Notes under the pieces: generated by a model
Database searches by the model: none
What the model was told of the DNA's origin: nothing
The model's input: only the letters and a program-made list of their open reading frames with translations
Shown: positions 6,058 to 12,494 of the stretch, piece by piece
How positions within the stretch are numbered: the stretch's first letter is position 1
Layout: every line of letters starts with the position of its first letter
From: an uncultured Eubacterium sp.
Lineage (GTDB): Bacteria > Bacillota > Clostridia > Lachnospirales > Lachnospiraceae
Assembly: GCA_910579075.1 (NCBI GenBank)
Contig: CAJTSV010000003.1
Coordinates: forward strand, 75,398 to 89,218
Reading direction: 5' to 3'
DNA: 13,821 nucleotides
Made by a program: the position numbers and the translations under genes

Positions 6058-7487
6058 AAGATAAAAAACGAAGAATCGAGCTTTTTTCCTTTTTTGACTA
6101 TACGGGAATTGCACGGCATCTGACGAAAATGGCCGAAAAGGGCTGGCTCATCGAAAAAATGTCTTCTTTTGGCTGGACTTACCGCAGAATCAAGCCGCAG
6201 AAGCTGCACTTTTTTGTTTCCTATTATCCAAAAGCATCCGAATTTGACCCGGAACCGGGCGAGGGCCAGAAGCAGTTTCAGGACTTCTGCGCGCATACCG
6301 GATGGATTTGTGCCATGACCTGCGCGCAGATGCAGGTATTTTATAACAGCCGGGAAAATCCCGCCCCTATCGAAACAGAACCAGAACTGGAACTGGAAAT
6401 GATTCATGCTGCCGCAAAAAAGAGCTATCTGCCGTCGCATGCGTTACTGCTGCTGCTCTCCCTGCTGAACGGGGGCCTGTTCGTACAGACGCTGCTGGAC
6501 AATCCCATCCGGCTGCTTGCAAGCGCTTCCAGCCTTTTTACCGGCTTTGCATGGCTGATGGTCTTTCTGCTGTGCATCCATGAAACAGGCGGATATTTCT
6601 GGTGGTTGAAAAAAGCAAGGCAGGCTGCCGCACGGGGTGAATTTCCAGACAGCAAAAGCCGCATCCTCTTACAAAAAATCATCGGCGCTGCCGTGCTGGC
6701 AGGCTTTGCATACTGGCTGGCTACCGTTTTTGCATGTGCATCTCCCCTGCTGAAAATCACGTGCATTTCCATGCTGTGTTATACATTTGCCGTAATACTT
6801 CTGGTAAACGGAATCAAGCAGCTGCTCAAACGGAAAAAAGTTTCCCGGAATGTCAACCGTACCGTCACGTTTGTTTCCAGCTTTGTATTCTCCGCTGTCC
6901 TGCTTGCAGGCATTACATCCGGCATTCTTTATGCATCTGCAAACGGCCTGCTGTACGGAAAACACGACACCTACGAACACAACGGGGCCACATTTCCCAT
7001 CTATCAGGATAACCTGCCTTTAACCGTTCAGGATTTGCAGCAGCTTCCCGTTCCGGAATCCGAGGAATACATCCGGGAACGCAGCAGCAGCGAATCCCTG
7101 CTGGCCGCACAGTACGAAATGTGGCAGCACCCGCGTTACGACAGCACACACATTTCACAGCTCCCGGAACTGAAATATACCATTACAGACATCCGGCTGC
7201 CGTTTCTTTATTCCCTGTGCAAAGAAAGCCTGCTGAACGCGAAAAAATATGATATCTCAGACGGCCAGGCATTTGCAAACCACTATGAACCGTCAGACCC
7301 TTCGCCATGGCTGGCACAGGACGCATACCGCCTGCGCTGGAGCAGCGGTTATATTGACCACTATCTGCTCTGCTATGAGAACCGGATTGTGGAAATCCAG
7401 TTTAGCTGGGAGCCAGACCCGGAGCAGATGACGGCCGCTGGCAGGATTCTGGCAGAATATTCCACCAAAAAATTCAAAAATATGTAA
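6054..7487 (+). CDS. DUF2812 membrane protein, partner of PadR
   Basis: Residues about 5-105 form the cytoplasmic DUF2812 domain (FFDYTGIARHLTKMAEKGW, GWTYRRIKP, HFFVSYYP, FCAHTGW, MQVFYNS). Hydrophobic segments follow at about 128-147, 153-175, 206-228, 233-254 and 270-294, predicting five membrane helices. The C-terminal part (about 295-477) is hydrophilic and, with an odd number of helices, would lie outside the cell if the N-terminus is inside. DUF2812 proteins are typically encoded directly after a PadR regulator, and the pair may sense or respond to envelope conditions; no biochemical activity is established. It overlaps padR by ATGA and presumably shares its promoter and repression. 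A 78-base gap separates it from the sigma factor gene, so read-through into that module is possible. Confidence 0.88.
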   Translation: MKDKKRRIELFSFFDYTGIARHLTKMAEKGWLIEKMSSFGWTYRRIKPQKLHFFVSYYPKASEFDPEPGEGQKQFQDFCAHTGWICAMTCAQMQVFYNSRENPAPIETEPELELEMIHAAAKKSYLPSHALLLLLSLLNGGLFVQTLLDNPIRLLASASSLFTGFAWLMVFLLCIHETGGYFWWLKKARQAAARGEFPDSKSRILLQKIIGAAVLAGFAYWLATVFACASPLLKITCISMLCYTFAVILLVNGIKQLLKRKKVSRNVNRTVTFVSSFVFSAVLLAGITSGILYASANGLLYGKHDTYEHNGATFPIYQDNLPLTVQDLQQLPVPESEEYIRERSSSESLLAAQYEMWQHPRYDSTHISQLPELKYTITDIRLPFLYSLCKESLLNAKKYDISDGQAFANHYEPSDPSPWLAQDAYRLRWSSGYIDHYLLCYENRIVEIQFSWEPDPEQMTAAGRILAEYSTKKFKNM

Positions 7488-7565
7488 GATTTCTCCTTTC
7501 AAAACCGGAATCCTATATAGAAGGCAGTTCATCAGCCAGCAAATAATGTTAAGAGGTGCACGGTT

Positions 7566-8123
7566 ATGAAAGCAAATGAAAAAAATTTTATTTCTCTTAT
7601 CCGCAGAAAGAAGGAAGAAGGCATTCTGTATGTTATCGAAACTTACAGCGGTTATTTAAGGGCGATTGTATGCAGGCGGCTGTATGCCCTTCCCGACAGG
7701 GTGGATGAATGCATGAACGATATTTTCCTTGGTATCTGGAAAAACATTGACAGCTTTGATGCATCCAGGGGCAGTTTTAAAAACTGGGCTGGCGGAATTG
7801 CAAGGCTGCAGGCTATTGACTGCCTGCGAAGGGCCAGCCGTGAGCTGTCCGTTGCCAGTCTGGACGGACTGGAAATTCCGGCCGAGGACACCAGCCTGCT
7901 TGCACTCATCGAACAGGAGCTGTCCGAGGAAACACAGGCACTGCTGTCCTGCCTTGCACCAAAAGACCAGGAACTGTTTCTGCGGATTTATGCAAGGGAA
8001 GAAGAACCGCACCAGGTAAGCAGGGATATGGGACTGACTGTAAACAGCCTGTATGTCCGGCTTTTCCGCGGTAAAAAGAAACTGCGCATGATGGCAGAAA
8101 AAGAAGGGAGATGTCATTTATGA
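7566..8123 (+). CDS. ECF-like sigma-70 family RNA polymerase sigma factor
   Basis: The 185-residue protein has sigma region 2 at about 20-90 (ETYSGYLRAIV, VDECMNDIFLGIWKNIDSFDASRGSF, the NWAGGIARLQAIDCLRR core-binding and -10 helix). Region 4 lies at about 122-178 (LAPKDQELFLRIYAREE, then a VSRDMGLTVNSLYVRLFRGKKKLR helix-turn-helix). Regions 1 and 3 are absent, as in ECF sigmas. It directs RNA polymerase to a small set of promoters when freed from its anti-sigma. The ATG follows AGAGGT at 8 bases. The stop overlaps the anti-sigma start by ATGA. I could not find an obvious autoregulated ECF promoter in the 78 bases upstream, so it may depend on the padR operon promoter or on one I did not recognise. 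Confidence 0.9.
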   Translation: MKANEKNFISLIRRKKEEGILYVIETYSGYLRAIVCRRLYALPDRVDECMNDIFLGIWKNIDSFDASRGSFKNWAGGIARLQAIDCLRRASRELSVASLDGLEIPAEDTSLLALIEQELSEETQALLSCLAPKDQELFLRIYAREEEPHQVSRDMGLTVNSLYVRLFRGKKKLRMMAEKEGRCHL

Positions 8124-9214
8124 ATAAGGATTTTTATATGCTTGCAAACGAAATCGCTGACCCGATGGACGGGACGGATAATGCTGCGTCCTTTTTTCAA
8201 AAACAGCCAGATGATGCCGTAACGGAACAGTACCGCAATCATATGCTTGCTGCTATCCGCCAGGAAAAAGCCCAAAAACGCCGCAGACGCCTGCCTGCTG
8301 CCGCAGCCTGCATTCTGCTTATGGCAGCGGCAACCGGCCTTTTCCACAACGAGGTTCAGGCAGCGATTGAGAAAATCCACGTCACCCTGAGCACCGTATT
8401 CAGCCCGGAAAGCCGAATGTCCCATTATACCGAAATCATCCATACTTCTGTCAGCAGCGGGGATTATGTCATCACACTGGAAGAAGCCATTGCCGCGCCG
8501 GAAAAGCTGTACGTCCGGTTTACCACGCAGCGTGAGGACGGGCAGCCTATGACAGATGCGGACAATTCCCTGTCACTGTACTCGGAGCTTTTGATTGACG
8601 GACAGTCTGTATGCGCCGGCAGCGGCTCATCCTGGGGATTTGACAGCGAACGCAGAACCATGCGCAGGGAAAGCACCGATTATCTTCTAAGCGGCTTTGA
8701 CCTGTCTGGCGAGCACAGCTATGAGCTTCGGCTTTCTGACCAAAACCAGATTCACGAAGGCGAATGGGTGTTTCAATTTAAGGCAGACGGCTCCGAAATT
8801 TATGCCGATACAAAGACCATGGCACTTGGCATCCGCTATACCCTGCCGGACGGCTCCGAAATAACACTGGATGAACTGAGCCTGAATGAGCTGGAACAAA
8901 AAATCACGTTTCATATTTCCGCAGATGCCATGTATTACCAGGATTTTGAGCTGCATGCTGTAGACGAACAGGGCCGCATGACGAAATTCGACTGCGGTTC
9001 TTTTGGAAACGGCAGGGGGTATCTGAAAAACAGCTTTGTGCCGCAAAAGGATGCGCCAGTGCTGACATGGGTCGCAGAGGATGCACAGCAGCTGACGGTT
9101 ACCTTTTATATCATTGACATGCCGGAAATCGACGGGCTGAACCCGGATGATTATATGCAGCAGATTGGGGAAACGGCTGTGTGGGATTTGACAAAGCTGC
9201 AAGGCGGGCCGTAG
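8120..9214 (+). CDS. DUF4179 domain anti-sigma factor (single-pass membrane protein)
   Basis: The 364-residue product has a short cytoplasmic N-terminal segment (1-52) that would bind the sigma factor. A basic KRRRR, one membrane helix (about 58-75) and the extracytoplasmic DUF4179 region (VQAAIEKIHVTLSTVF onward) follow. A beta-rich C-terminal part (about 100-364) has a strand pattern like that of other DUF4179/DUF5643 proteins. This layout is the standard partner of ECF-like sigmas in Clostridia. The start at 8120 is chosen over the in-frame ATG at 8111 because GGGAG at 8104-8108 abuts the earlier ATG but sits 11 bases before the later one. The choice also gives the ATGA overlap expected for stoichiometric coupling. 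The activating signal is unknown. Confidence 0.85.
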   Translation: MNKDFYMLANEIADPMDGTDNAASFFQKQPDDAVTEQYRNHMLAAIRQEKAQKRRRRLPAAAACILLMAAATGLFHNEVQAAIEKIHVTLSTVFSPESRMSHYTEIIHTSVSSGDYVITLEEAIAAPEKLYVRFTTQREDGQPMTDADNSLSLYSELLIDGQSVCAGSGSSWGFDSERRTMRRESTDYLLSGFDLSGEHSYELRLSDQNQIHEGEWVFQFKADGSEIYADTKTMALGIRYTLPDGSEITLDELSLNELEQKITFHISADAMYYQDFELHAVDEQGRMTKFDCGSFGNGRGYLKNSFVPQKDAPVLTWVAEDAQQLTVTFYIIDMPEIDGLNPDDYMQQIGETAVWDLTKLQGGP

Positions 9215-9221
9215 CCTGTCC

Positions 9222-9265
9222 GAAGCAGGCCGCCAGGCCTTTGCAGATACTGCTCGGCCTGCTTC
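9222..9265. terminator. Strong GC-rich hairpin between convergent genes
   Basis: A perfect 11-base stem (9222-9232 with 9255-9265) with a 22-base loop begins 8 bases after the anti-sigma stop. It faces the leftward VOC gene that ends at 9287. No T-run directly follows it on either strand, so it may act as an imperfect bidirectional terminator or 3'-end stabiliser. Confidence 0.45.
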
Positions 9266-9286
9266 TGCCGCCTGAAAAAATATGAA

Positions 9287-9682
9287 TCATGATTCCTTTA
9301 CAAAAGAACCGATTTCAACCAGATTTCCTTCCGGGTCTGCAACATAGCATGTTCTCTGTCCCCATGGCTCCGTGACCGGTTCGAGTATGCCCTGTGCCCC
9401 GGCAGCAGTAATTTCGGCATATGCCTTATCTACTGCTGCATAATTTTCCACGCTCAGCGCTATTTCATAATGCCCGTTTATCCCGGAGCAATACGTAAAT
9501 TTCCTGCCTGCCATTTTTTCAAAATCTGTTTTGCGGTACAGAAGGAACAGGGTGCCGTCTTTTTCCAGAAATACATTGGCTGCATTCTCATCTTCCTTGA
9601 TGTCAAATCCCAGCACATCGCGGTAAAACCGTATCATAGCCGCCATATCGTCTGCCATAATTCCAAATCCATCTAATTTCAT
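9287..9682 (-). CDS. VOC (glyoxalase/bleomycin resistance fold) family protein
   Basis: The 131-residue protein shows the VOC pattern: two beta-alpha-beta-beta-beta modules. The first starts with DGFGIMADDMAAMIRFYRDVLGF, and the second covers ALSVENYAAVDKAYAEITAAG to YVADPEGNLVEIG. The last Glu (VEIG) fits a metal-ligand position of the family. Substrate is unknown; members include glyoxalases, dioxygenases and antibiotic-binding proteins, and this short form is often annotated only as VOC. The ATG at 9682 is chosen because GGAGGAGG lies 6 bases upstream. The frame runs open to 9850, but those residues look non-coding. A TGACA-N6-TGTCA dyad (9750-9765) lies upstream and could be an operator. 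Confidence 0.9.
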   Translation of the reverse strand: MKLDGFGIMADDMAAMIRFYRDVLGFDIKEDENAANVFLEKDGTLFLLYRKTDFEKMAGRKFTYCSGINGHYEIALSVENYAAVDKAYAEITAAGAQGILEPVTEPWGQRTCYVADPEGNLVEIGSFVKES

Positions 9683-9749
9683 AGCCAGCCTCCTCCATGC
9701 CTTATTCCGGCATGTTTTCTTTTTTCCTGCTATGATAACAGACGTATCG

Positions 9750-9765
9750 TGACAGCTGTATGTCA
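9750..9765. repeat. Dyad TGACA-N6-TGTCA upstream of the VOC gene
   Basis: The inverted repeat lies 68-83 bases upstream of the VOC start and contains a smaller ACAGCTGT palindrome. A TATCAT box (9737-9732, leftward) lies between it and the gene. An operator role is possible but rests only on symmetry and position. Confidence 0.3.
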
Positions 9766-9854
9766 TGTTTGTTTCAAATGGCAAGTATTTCCTGAAGCAT
9801 GTGAAAACTTCTCTGTCGGGCACAGCTGCACATCCTGCAGCAATCTGCAAGCCC

Positions 9855-10104
9855 TGTGCTTATGACAGCCTGCCCTTTTGCTTTTTCATCATCGATAATC
9901 ACTTCCCCGGCTCCCGGCACCTGAATCTGCCCGGACAAAGGATTTTTGATGCTGTCTGCCTTTGTAGTGATTACTGCTTCCACGTCGGATTTCTGCGCTC
10001 TCGCCATCTGCCGGCCCGTCAAAAGAGCAGTTTCCTGCCAGAATATCCCTGCATCCATAAAGGGCCCGTTCCCTGTCAAAAGACTGATTTTCAATTATTT
10101 TCAT
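9855..10104 (-). pseudogene. DUF3737 gene reduced to its two ends by an internal deletion
   Basis: From ATG 10104 the frame encodes MKIIENQSFDRERALYG, then CRDILAGNCSFDGPADGESA, the characteristic N-terminus of DUF3737 proteins (predicted right-handed beta helix, about 280 residues). Directly after GESA the frame is lost. In another frame the sequence reads KSDVEAVITTKADSIKNP, then LSGQIQVPGAGEVIIDDEKAKG, the DUF3737 C-terminus. The central part, roughly 190-200 residues, is gone and the junction is out of frame. After about 9855 the C-terminal frame runs on without family resemblance to 9774. The ribosome binding site (GGGAGGAG) and promoter remain intact, so a short aberrant peptide could still be made. 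The family's function is unknown. Confidence 0.85.
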
Positions 10105-10176
10105 TATAAATCTCCTCCCTTTTCGAATGTCTGAAAGTCTGCCGTTTTTTCTTTCCAGCTTCTTTTTCTGGTTCTG

Positions 10177-10205
10177 ATTATACCCGCCTGTTATTATAAC
10201 AGCAA
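10177..10205 (-). promoter_or_regulatory. Sigma-A promoter of the DUF3737 remnant
   Basis: Read leftward, TTGCTG (10205-10200) and a perfect TATAAT (10182-10177) are separated by 17 bases, about 70 bases before the DUF3737 start codon. The promoter is intact although the gene is broken. Confidence 0.7.
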
Positions 10206-10352
10206 ATACTTATTACTAATTCATATCTGTAATTATTAACTATAAAAAACGTGCGCTGCAAAGGCGACAGGAAATATAAGGTTCATCCCGCCGCCCGAAA
10301 TTATTTCATAAATATAGTTGTTAAATCAAATAAAATTTCCTGCACTGTATAT

Positions 10353-11441
10353 TTATTCGGTCTTCTTTTCATTCTGCTGTAAATAAAACAGGGTTTTTTG
10401 TATCTCTATTTCTTTTCTCAGTTCATCTTCTGTCGGTAAATACAATTTATATTTTGATGCAAACAGCTGCTCATTGCCATGAAGGATTGAATACTTTGCA
10501 ATATCTTCATCTGTTTCTGTACATAATACGATACCCAATGTTGGATTATCCTCTGCACCCTTCTTTAATTCATCATACATGCGAATATACATATCCATCT
10601 GCCCTACATCCTGATGCGTAATCTTGCCCGTTTTCAAATCAATCAGAACAAAACACTTTAAAATATAATTGTAAAACACAAGGTCTATATAATAGTTCTC
10701 TTTCTCTGTCTTGATATGCTGCTGACGGGCTACAAAAGCATACCCCTTCCCCATTTCCATCAAAAATTTCTGAATATTAGAAATAATGCTGGTTTCCAAA
10801 TCGGTTTCCGTAAAATCTGTATTGGACGATAACCCAAGAAATTCTGCTATAACAGGATTTTTGACGAATTCCAGCTTATCATTCTGGAAATCAGAAGTTT
10901 TTTCCATCATTTCCTGTTCCACCAGTTCTTTATTCTGAGACTGCAATATGCGATAGTAGTATTGGGTATTGATATTACGCTGCAAAGTACGCACACTCCA
11001 AGTCTGTTCATATGCCTCTTTCTCATACCAGCTGCGGGCAGCAGAATCTGTTACCTGTAATAATGCACGATAATGCGACCATGAAAGACGAATATAAGAT
11101 TGTCGACACGCTGTGTCGACAATCTGGGGAAACTCTTTATAAAAGCGCAGACAATGATAAAGATTACTGCGGTCATAGCCTTTTCCATATTCTGCAGTCA
11201 GCTCTTTGGATAATTTCTTTATGATATTAGCTCCATACACAGCGCGGTCTGAACCGTCAATTTCTTCCTCTGCTATCCGATATCCAATCAGCCAGTTTCT
11301 TTGTGATAAAATCGTATCAACTGCATGATAAGCTTGCCGTTGAGAAACTTCTATCATATTTTGTATATCAGATAATATATTTTCTGATTTTTGATACATA
11401 CTCATAAAATCAGTATTTTCCATTTTAATGGGTTCATTCAT
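10353..11441 (-). CDS. DUF1016/YhcG family PDDEXK nuclease domain protein
   Basis: Residues about 15-165 match the YhcG/DUF1016 N-terminal domain (QAYHAVDTILSQRNWLIGYRI, YGANIIKKLSKEL, KGYDRSNLYHCLRFYKEFP, LSWSHYRALLQV, WSVRTLQRNI). Residues about 190-345 match the C-terminal PD-(D/E)XK nuclease-like domain (FLGLSS, GKGYAFVARQQHI, YYIDLVFYN with D253, LIDLKTGK with D268 and K270, QMDMYI). The 362-residue length is normal. Family knowledge: these proteins are linked to mobile and defence islands and are predicted DNA nucleases. Activity here is inferred. The gene is visibly more AT-rich than its neighbours and has its own promoter, with no restriction-modification partner in view, suggesting acquisition as a single gene. 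The ATG follows GAGAGG at 6 bases. A 29-base palindrome codes for residues about 107-116. Confidence 0.92.
   Translation of the reverse strand: MNEPIKMENTDFMSMYQKSENILSDIQNMIEVSQRQAYHAVDTILSQRNWLIGYRIAEEEIDGSDRAVYGANIIKKLSKELTAEYGKGYDRSNLYHCLRFYKEFPQIVDTACRQSYIRLSWSHYRALLQVTDSAARSWYEKEAYEQTWSVRTLQRNINTQYYYRILQSQNKELVEQEMMEKTSDFQNDKLEFVKNPVIAEFLGLSSNTDFTETDLETSIISNIQKFLMEMGKGYAFVARQQHIKTEKENYYIDLVFYNYILKCFVLIDLKTGKITHQDVGQMDMYIRMYDELKKGAEDNPTLGIVLCTETDEDIAKYSILHGNEQLFASKYKLYLPTEDELRKEIEIQKTLFYLQQNEKKTE
11097..11125. repeat. Perfect 13-base-arm palindrome inside the DUF1016 gene
   Basis: The arms 11097-11109 and 11113-11125 are exact reverse complements around a 3-base centre, and each contains TGTCGACA-like dyad sequence. 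In the gene it codes for IVDTACRQS, between FPQ and YIRLSWSHYR, a hinge position of the N-terminal domain. Confidence 0.85.
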
Positions 11442-11503
11442 AATATTCCTCTCACATTACTGGTTCGTCAAACTGCTCTCCATGTTTTCCATATGCCTAT
11501 TTT

Positions 11504-11532
11504 AGTATAGCTGACTATCCGTACATTATCAA
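11504..11532 (-). promoter_or_regulatory. Sigma-A promoter of the DUF1016 gene
   Basis: Read leftward, TTGATA (11532-11527) and TATACT (11509-11504) are separated by 17 bases, about 60 bases before the start codon. The remaining 11533-11683 shows only an AAACCGGTTT palindrome (11578-11587) and no gene. Confidence 0.75.
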
Positions 11533-11683
11533 CCCCAACTCAAGCCAGATATTCCTGCTTTTTAAGCTTCCTATCCTAAACCGGTTTTGAAAGCTGTATT
11601 TTTTGTGATGTTTCTCCGCTGCCAGCCTTTCCCGAAGAATAACTTCATTCCCTATAGGCACTGATAATACAGCCTTATTTATC

Positions 11684-12304
11684 TTATAAAACTGGCTCTA
11701 TGTATTTCTGAATCAGCCCGATTCTGTCCCTGGCTCGTGGCGCAAAAAGTGCTGCCATAGAAACTGCCAGCTTTTTCTTTGTATTGGCATAAATAACATT
11801 GCCGCCATCTCCCATCGCTGCATAGCCATCCTCAGTGACCCACCACAAATATCCGTAAGGCAGGTTCCTCTTTTTCCACCGGCTGTGTTCTGCCGTGCTT
11901 TCCGCTATCCATTCTGCCGAAATAATCTGCCTGTCTTCCCATATGCCGCCATTCAGATACAGCTGGCCGATTTTTGCCATGTCCATGGCCGTCAGCGTAA
12001 GGCCCCAGCCCGCAGCATGAGTTCCTGCGGCGTCTGTAACCCATCCGCTGATATCCACAGACTGGTTAAATGCCATTTGCTCCTCCTTATTTTTGAAAGA
12101 CAGATTATTTTCCACCTGAATCCCAAGCGGATGAAACAAATTTTCCTGTGCAAATTCTAATACAGGCTTTCCTGCTGCTCTCGCCAGGATTCCCGATAAA
12201 ATATCCGGCCCGATTAGCGGGGCATACCGGAATGCACCTTTTTTTCCACGGCCGCCTAACAAATCAAGTGAAAATTCCACCCAGTTCCTGCTTGTAAAGT
12301 ATTT
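11684..12304 (-). pseudogene. Serine beta-lactamase-like hydrolase, C-terminal part, split by an insertion sequence
   Basis: The frame read leftward from the insertion encodes YFTSRNWVEFSLDL, then a helical GPDILSGILARAAGK block, and GWGLTLTAMDMAKIGQLYLNGG, a hallmark of class C beta-lactamase/penicillin-binding-like hydrolases. AEWIAEST, YGYLWWV and GDGGNVIYAN follow, the last at the position of the KTG-like third motif. The N-terminal part with the SxxK nucleophile is missing here. The same frame continues at 13783 beyond the insertion sequence. The family hydrolyses esters, peptides or beta-lactams; the substrate is unknown. As it stands the gene is disrupted. A shorter frame could start at the GTG at 12280, but it has no ribosome binding site and lacks the catalytic serine motif. 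Confidence 0.85.
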
Positions 12305-12305
12305 T

Positions 12306-12323
12306 ACACCACTTTACAACTTT
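12306..12323 (+). repeat. Left terminal inverted repeat of the IS
   Basis: The 18 bases match the reverse complement of 13765-13782 exactly. Just outside, the host sequence TTGTAAAGT (12292-12300) is itself the inverse of ACTTTACAA (12311-12319) in this end. Confidence 0.92.
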
Positions 12324-12345
12324 TCAGGAAATGGAAAATAAAATA

Positions 12346-12432
12346 ACGTACAAAGCACTTTCTGATGTATAATAAGTTTGCCAACTAAAATATACGAAAG
12401 AGAGTGACCTTGTACGTCAGACTTATTATACA
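12346..12432 (+). promoter_or_regulatory. Interleaved inverted repeats over the transposase start region
   Basis: Segment A (12346-12353) is complementary to A' (12410-12417). Segment B (12366-12380) is complementary to B' (12418-12432), with one G-T pair. A' and B' are contiguous and A' begins exactly at a TTG codon. The order A-B-A'-B' means each hairpin can form alone, but the two together would be strained. A TATAAT (12368-12373) lies within B, with only a poor -35 match; a start near 12380 would leave A and B out of the RNA. Confidence 0.7.
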
Positions 12433-12494
12433 ACGAAAATAATCTAACTGGTAGACTGTACCGTTATTTTTTTATTTATTTTAGAACTTTTTCA

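Noticed and set aside
8111..8119. Earlier ATG for the anti-sigma gene
   Set aside because: The ribosome site GGGAG abuts this ATG; the ATG at 8120 has workable spacing and the ATGA overlap.
9732..9766. MerR-type promoter for the VOC gene
   Set aside because: A TATCAT box and a dyad are present, but no -35 hexamer sits at 19-20 bases, and no MerR gene is nearby.
9683..9850. Longer VOC protein starting at 9850
   Set aside because: The extra 56 residues are Cys/Arg-rich and unlike the family, while the ATG at 9682 has a perfectly placed GGAGGAGG.
10206..10352. Riboswitch or small RNA in the gap after the DUF1016 gene
   Set aside because: Only a loose CAGGAAAT/ATTTCCTG pairing with a long loop is seen; no conserved motif that I recognise.
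12346..12432. Stable H-type RNA pseudoknot from the two interleaved repeats
   Set aside because: Stems of 8 and 15 pairs with zero bases between A' and B' and only 12 bases linking A to B would be sterically strained; alternative hairpins are more likely.
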